Shown piece after piece: positions 60,945 to 64,000 of a DNA stretch of 64,000 nucleotides (its first letter is position 1; each line of letters begins with the position of its first letter). Both the position numbers and the translations under genes were made by a program. The DNA is taken from assembly GCA_964475205.1 (NCBI GenBank), contig CAYYVQ010000008.1:1-64000 (forward strand). Reading direction: 5' to 3'. The DNA comes from CAYSRM01 sp964475205 (GTDB lineage Bacteria > Verrucomicrobiota > Kiritimatiellia > UBA8416 > CAYSRM01). Under the pieces are notes generated by a model. It was not told the origin of the DNA, made no database searches, and saw only the letters and a program-made list of their open reading frames with translations.

Positions 60945-63245
60945 CTATTTTTCAGGAGAAAGCGGTTTGCGAGAGGCGTCCTTTCGCACAATGGCGGGAA
61001 CATATAGCTTGCTCCGTCCATGGTTGCCGAAACGCTGCATCCACTTGCTGGGTTTTCCGCCCAGGTGCTTTACAGCCTTGTAGAAATATTTTTCTTCGCC
61101 CGTGCGTTTCCACATAAAAACACGTCCATAGGCCAGCTCGCTGTCTCCGTGATCTTTGTCCCGGTCCAGCGCTTTCACAATAGCGGGAACAACGCTCTCG
61201 TCGCCTGTTCTTTCAACATACATGCACAGCCCCTGTATAGCCATGCCCCGCTGCCATGCCCCGCTGCGCATCTTTTTTCCTTCTACAATCTTCCTGGCTG
61301 TTGTTCTGGCGTAATCTGCAAGAGCATCCTTATATTTCTTCTCTCCGGTAGCTTCGTATACGGCCCACAAACCAAGGATTCCATGGCAGATCGAACGCGG
61401 TTGTCCAAAACTGATCCCGTTATTGCCCAACCTTATGGCGTGTTGGCTGATCTCCAGAGCCGCTTCCAGGGAACGATGATCGCCCAGCAGATACCAACGC
61501 TCAAACGCGCTCAGATTCTTCCAGTGATTAAAGGTAGGGGAAACGTTCGGCGGCCGCGACGGCCGATCGGCCCGGATATGTTCCAGGCTTGGACAGTAAC
61601 GACTGTTGCCCGTGAATCTGTCGTGATGGCAGTGATGCACATCGGCATTGTGGCTGATCATCCGGTTGGCAGTCCATAAGTAAAACGTGTCGCCTGTGCG
61701 CGCAAAGTTGAGAAGGATACTGTGCATATAATCGTAATAACCGCCCTCCCAGTGCACATGTTCAGGCACATCGCCTTTGTGATCAAACCATTCCACACCA
61801 TCGCCCCAGCTTAACAGTCCGAAGCTGTCCACTTTGTCGTAGCGTTTAGTGCGCCATCTTTCTAAAGGTTTCTTTACCGAACCGCGCGCATAAGAGTTCA
61901 GAGCTTCGACCCGTTCTCGCCAGCGGGGATCATACACGTCCGGATCCGCTTCGCTCAGATCTCCAAAAACTCCGGTCCCCTGACAATACCATGCGGGCTC
62001 GCACCGGGCAAAAAGCGGCTCGCGCATTGATGCGAGCGCTTTTAACGGATCTGACCGGGTCCCATCGTGGAAATGGAAAAACAGCTCGTGTGTGCGGGCT
62101 ATACCGGCAAAAATCTCAGCGCATCCATTCTCATCGACCAACGTGGTGTCGCCCTTGTGGAGAACACGGTCGGTCCATAGCCCGATATCAAGCCTGCCGG
62201 ACGGATCGACCTTCAAATACTTTGACCACAGCTGCCAGAAATCCTTGACCCCAACAGTCACTCCGCCCGCGGAACCCGACACGTCAATTGTTCCAAGCCA
62301 TGTCGGCTCTTCCTTATGCGGATCTCCGGCAACCTCTTTTCCCAGGTTATTAAATTCATAACGATGGGTTTCAAGAACCTCTACACCAGGCCCGGTTTTC
62401 TGATCTGCTTCGACATATTTCTGATCCAGGCCGAATCGACAACGCGCCTTTTTCCCCACGATAACAGGGATACCCACACGCCAGTCGGAAACGCGGACCA
62501 GGTCGTCCACCTTGCCTTTGCGGTTTTCCACAGTATACACAACACGCACCAGGGGGCTGCCCGCGTAAGCGTAGAAACGGCACTTGTAATCCATGGCATA
62601 ACCCGATCCATCAGCGGCGGTATTGCGGCCCTTGACCAGGAGCACGGTTTTCATCGGACCTTGTTGCTCGACTGTGATCTCCGTATCAGAACACGATTGG
62701 GGAGAAAACTCGCCTTCCGGAGTCCGGACAACTATACTGCCCTTGCCTGGCGCAATAAGTTGAGTATCGCCCAGCCAGACTCCATCAAATCCGTTAAACC
62801 CCCTGGCCTTGACATGAAACCTGATCGCCCCGGTGTCCACCTCGTAACCTTTGTCAGTTTTGGACACCTTGACTGCTTCAGATGGGGCAACAGGTTTTGC
62901 GGTTTTTCCAGCGTTATCCTTCAAAAAATAGTGGCGCTTCTCATTAGCCGACAGGCTGGTTTGAAAATCGACATGCACCCATTTGACAGAATGATCTTCC
63001 CACCACCTTGTGGCAACACCGAACTGCGCCGGCACAGGCTTGCCCTCGTCGTCAAAGAGAACCAGTTTATCAATGTCGGCGACCGCTCCCTTTGGAAGCG
63101 GTATACCGCTGGTTACAGGTTCGTTTTCACGGGCAACACCAAGGCGCTCCTCGACGGTGAGTTTGACTTCGATGGCTGAACTGTTCGACAACGGGATTGC
63201 CATTATCAGAATTACAATAAATCCACCAGCAATGTGTCTTAACAT
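60945..63245 (-). CDS. RIFT-barrel exo-lyase-like exoprotein
   Basis: A 766-residue secreted protein with a signal peptide (MLRHIAGGFIVILIMAIPLSNSSA) and N-terminal RIFT-barrel domain similar to that of the protein at 21049-23772. Shared features are VTSGIPLPKGAVADIDKL, PAQFGVATRWWEDHSVKWVHVDF and the FNGFDGVWLGDTQL segment. The middle and C-terminal part is an alpha/alpha barrel with repeated aromatic helices (for example HWKNLSAFERWYLLGDHRSLEAAL). There is no fibronectin domain. AAGGAGGAAG lies before the ATG. Exo-rhamnogalacturonan lyase (PL26) is the nearest described type; activity is not proved. Confidence 0.78.
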   Translation of the reverse strand: MLRHIAGGFIVILIMAIPLSNSSAIEVKLTVEERLGVARENEPVTSGIPLPKGAVADIDKLVLFDDEGKPVPAQFGVATRWWEDHSVKWVHVDFQTSLSANEKRHYFLKDNAGKTAKPVAPSEAVKVSKTDKGYEVDTGAIRFHVKARGFNGFDGVWLGDTQLIAPGKGSIVVRTPEGEFSPQSCSDTEITVEQQGPMKTVLLVKGRNTAADGSGYAMDYKCRFYAYAGSPLVRVVYTVENRKGKVDDLVRVSDWRVGIPVIVGKKARCRFGLDQKYVEADQKTGPGVEVLETHRYEFNNLGKEVAGDPHKEEPTWLGTIDVSGSAGGVTVGVKDFWQLWSKYLKVDPSGRLDIGLWTDRVLHKGDTTLVDENGCAEIFAGIARTHELFFHFHDGTRSDPLKALASMREPLFARCEPAWYCQGTGVFGDLSEADPDVYDPRWRERVEALNSYARGSVKKPLERWRTKRYDKVDSFGLLSWGDGVEWFDHKGDVPEHVHWEGGYYDYMHSILLNFARTGDTFYLWTANRMISHNADVHHCHHDRFTGNSRYCPSLEHIRADRPSRPPNVSPTFNHWKNLSAFERWYLLGDHRSLEAALEISQHAIRLGNNGISFGQPRSICHGILGLWAVYEATGEKKYKDALADYARTTARKIVEGKKMRSGAWQRGMAIQGLCMYVERTGDESVVPAIVKALDRDKDHGDSELAYGRVFMWKRTGEEKYFYKAVKHLGGKPSKWMQRFGNHGRSKLYVPAIVRKDASRKPLSPEK

Positions 63246-63399
63246 GGTTGTCTTCCTCCTTCATCTGGAGCGAGCCATGCGTATAAATGTCTTCGCTGCC
63301 ACCATATCATTGCATAACCAGCCCCGAAATAAGCAAGTCTTCCTGCTGCGAGCGCCCCATGGCCCACGCCTGCGCGACTTCCGTCACGCCGCTCGCCTC

Positions 63400-64000
63400 T
63401 CAATCCTTCTGTGCGGCTTTCAAAAACCCGTATTCCATAATCGCGCCCGCCCGCATCATCATTGCAGCGCGCCCCGCCCAGGTCTTGTTCTCGGGCATGA
63501 ATATAGGCGGATTTTTTGATTCAGGAAAACCCAGCGCAAATTTCTTCACAGCGGTTTTCATGAACTCAGCATTATCGGCAACTGCGCCGACATAGGAATA
63601 GAGCCCTGCCAGAAAAACCGGCGCATCGTAAAAAGAAGACGATGACAACGGTTTTTCGCATCCGGCTTTCAACAGTTCAAACACCTTCTCGTTGCCGGTT
63701 AATTTATGAAGATTGCACAGGGGACCGATAACATGACAATAGTCCTTGTCTTCACCGATATAGCCCTGTCCGAAAATCTGGCCCTTGCCGGGTGAATGCA
63801 GATGCGGCCCCTGCTTCTTCCACTTGGGCACAACATTTCCATTGAAAAGTTTCATTGCCTCGTCCAGCCATCTCTTATCGGCAGTCAGCTCGTAGGCCGC
63901 GCAGAAACTGTTTATTGTCCACCCGTTCTTGGCCATGTCAGTTTTTCTGCCGCCACCGTAGACCTTCCGTTTATTAATCACCTCCCAGGCCCGGACAAGC
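63400..64000 (-). CDS. C-terminal part of an alpha/alpha-barrel protein
   Basis: The gene enters from the right edge of the window; about 200 residues are visible (the frame reads LVRAWEVINKRK at the edge) and the stop is at 63400. The sequence is helical and aromatic-rich: TDMAKNGWTINSFCAAYELT, DKRWLDEAMKLFNG, CHVIGPLCNLHKLTGNEKVFEL, and SFYDAPVFLAGLYSYVG, like the C-terminal barrel of the neighbouring lyase-like protein. It is therefore probably a further glycan-active protein or the upstream gene of an operon with it, with a 154-bp gap. The N-terminal domains cannot be seen. Confidence 0.65.
   Translation of the reverse strand, partial: LVRAWEVINKRKVYGGGRKTDMAKNGWTINSFCAAYELTADKRWLDEAMKLFNGNVVPKWKKQGPHLHSPGKGQIFGQGYIGEDKDYCHVIGPLCNLHKLTGNEKVFELLKAGCEKPLSSSSFYDAPVFLAGLYSYVGAVADNAEFMKTAVKKFALGFPESKNPPIFMPENKTWAGRAAMMMRAGAIMEYGFLKAAQKD

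Noticed and set aside
1..64000. tRNA, rRNA, tmRNA, RNase P RNA or riboswitch genes
   Set aside because: All gaps above 50 bp were read on both strands and no cloverleaf with conserved T-loop or other known RNA motif was recognised. A covariance-model search would be decisive.

Overview
The window looks like chromosomal DNA of a Gram-negative (diderm) anaerobic or saccharolytic bacterium, probably of the PVC group (Kiritimatiellota or Lentisphaerota). This placement is an inference from gene content: two formylglycine-type sulfatases, exo-rhamnogalacturonan-lyase-like RIFT-barrel proteins, a methyltransferase of the uroporphyrinogen-decarboxylase family, a corrinoid-activating RACo protein, a PUR-domain protein, LptE and BamD-like envelope genes, and many small palindromic repeats. 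No rRNA, tRNA or CRISPR array was seen.

Region 1 (about 1-17 kb, nearly all on the minus strand) is a cell-surface polysaccharide locus. It begins with a polyprenyl-phosphate sugar-phosphate transferase (15477-16943). Next, beyond an IS66 remnant, is a tightly overlapping nine-gene operon for CMP-legionaminic-acid-type sugar: legB, legC, a formyltransferase, legI, legG, ptmF, legF, ptmA, ptmE. It ends with a Wzx flippase, an unassigned GT-B transferase, a sulfotransferase broken by one stop codon, and a GT4 glycosyltransferase. The formyltransferase sits where the acetyltransferase LegH is expected, which suggests an N-formylated nonulosonic acid.

Region 2 (17-24 kb) is a carbohydrate and one-carbon group: a sulfatase, a divergent esterase-like hydrolase, a corrinoid-type methyltransferase homologue and a large RIFT-barrel lyase-like exoprotein. 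Region 3 (24-30 kb) holds a five-gene minus-strand operon (PUR protein, LolA-like protein, zinc-ribbon/OB protein, TctA-like permease, YdjM-like membrane protein), a patatin and a secreted unknown.

Region 4 (30-39 kb) carries an ECF sigma/anti-sigma/pdxA operon, a HAD phosphatase followed by RACo, serA, and a BamD-like/LptE pair converging on rpsT. Region 5 (39-51 kb) has a NERD-AddB-AddA recombination operon, HU, a Prc-type protease, dapF and exonuclease III. Region 6 (51-64 kb) holds a GH130 enzyme, a cysteine-cluster protein, a second sulfatase, ZupT, a B12-binding radical SAM protein, a two-component system, a Ste24-like M48 protease, a second RIFT-barrel lyase-like protein and part of another related gene.

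The strongest non-coding signal is a set of at least six families of short palindromic or terminal-inverted-repeat elements (about 118-245 bp). Several lie directly at stop codons, and one family seems to supply the stop codon itself.
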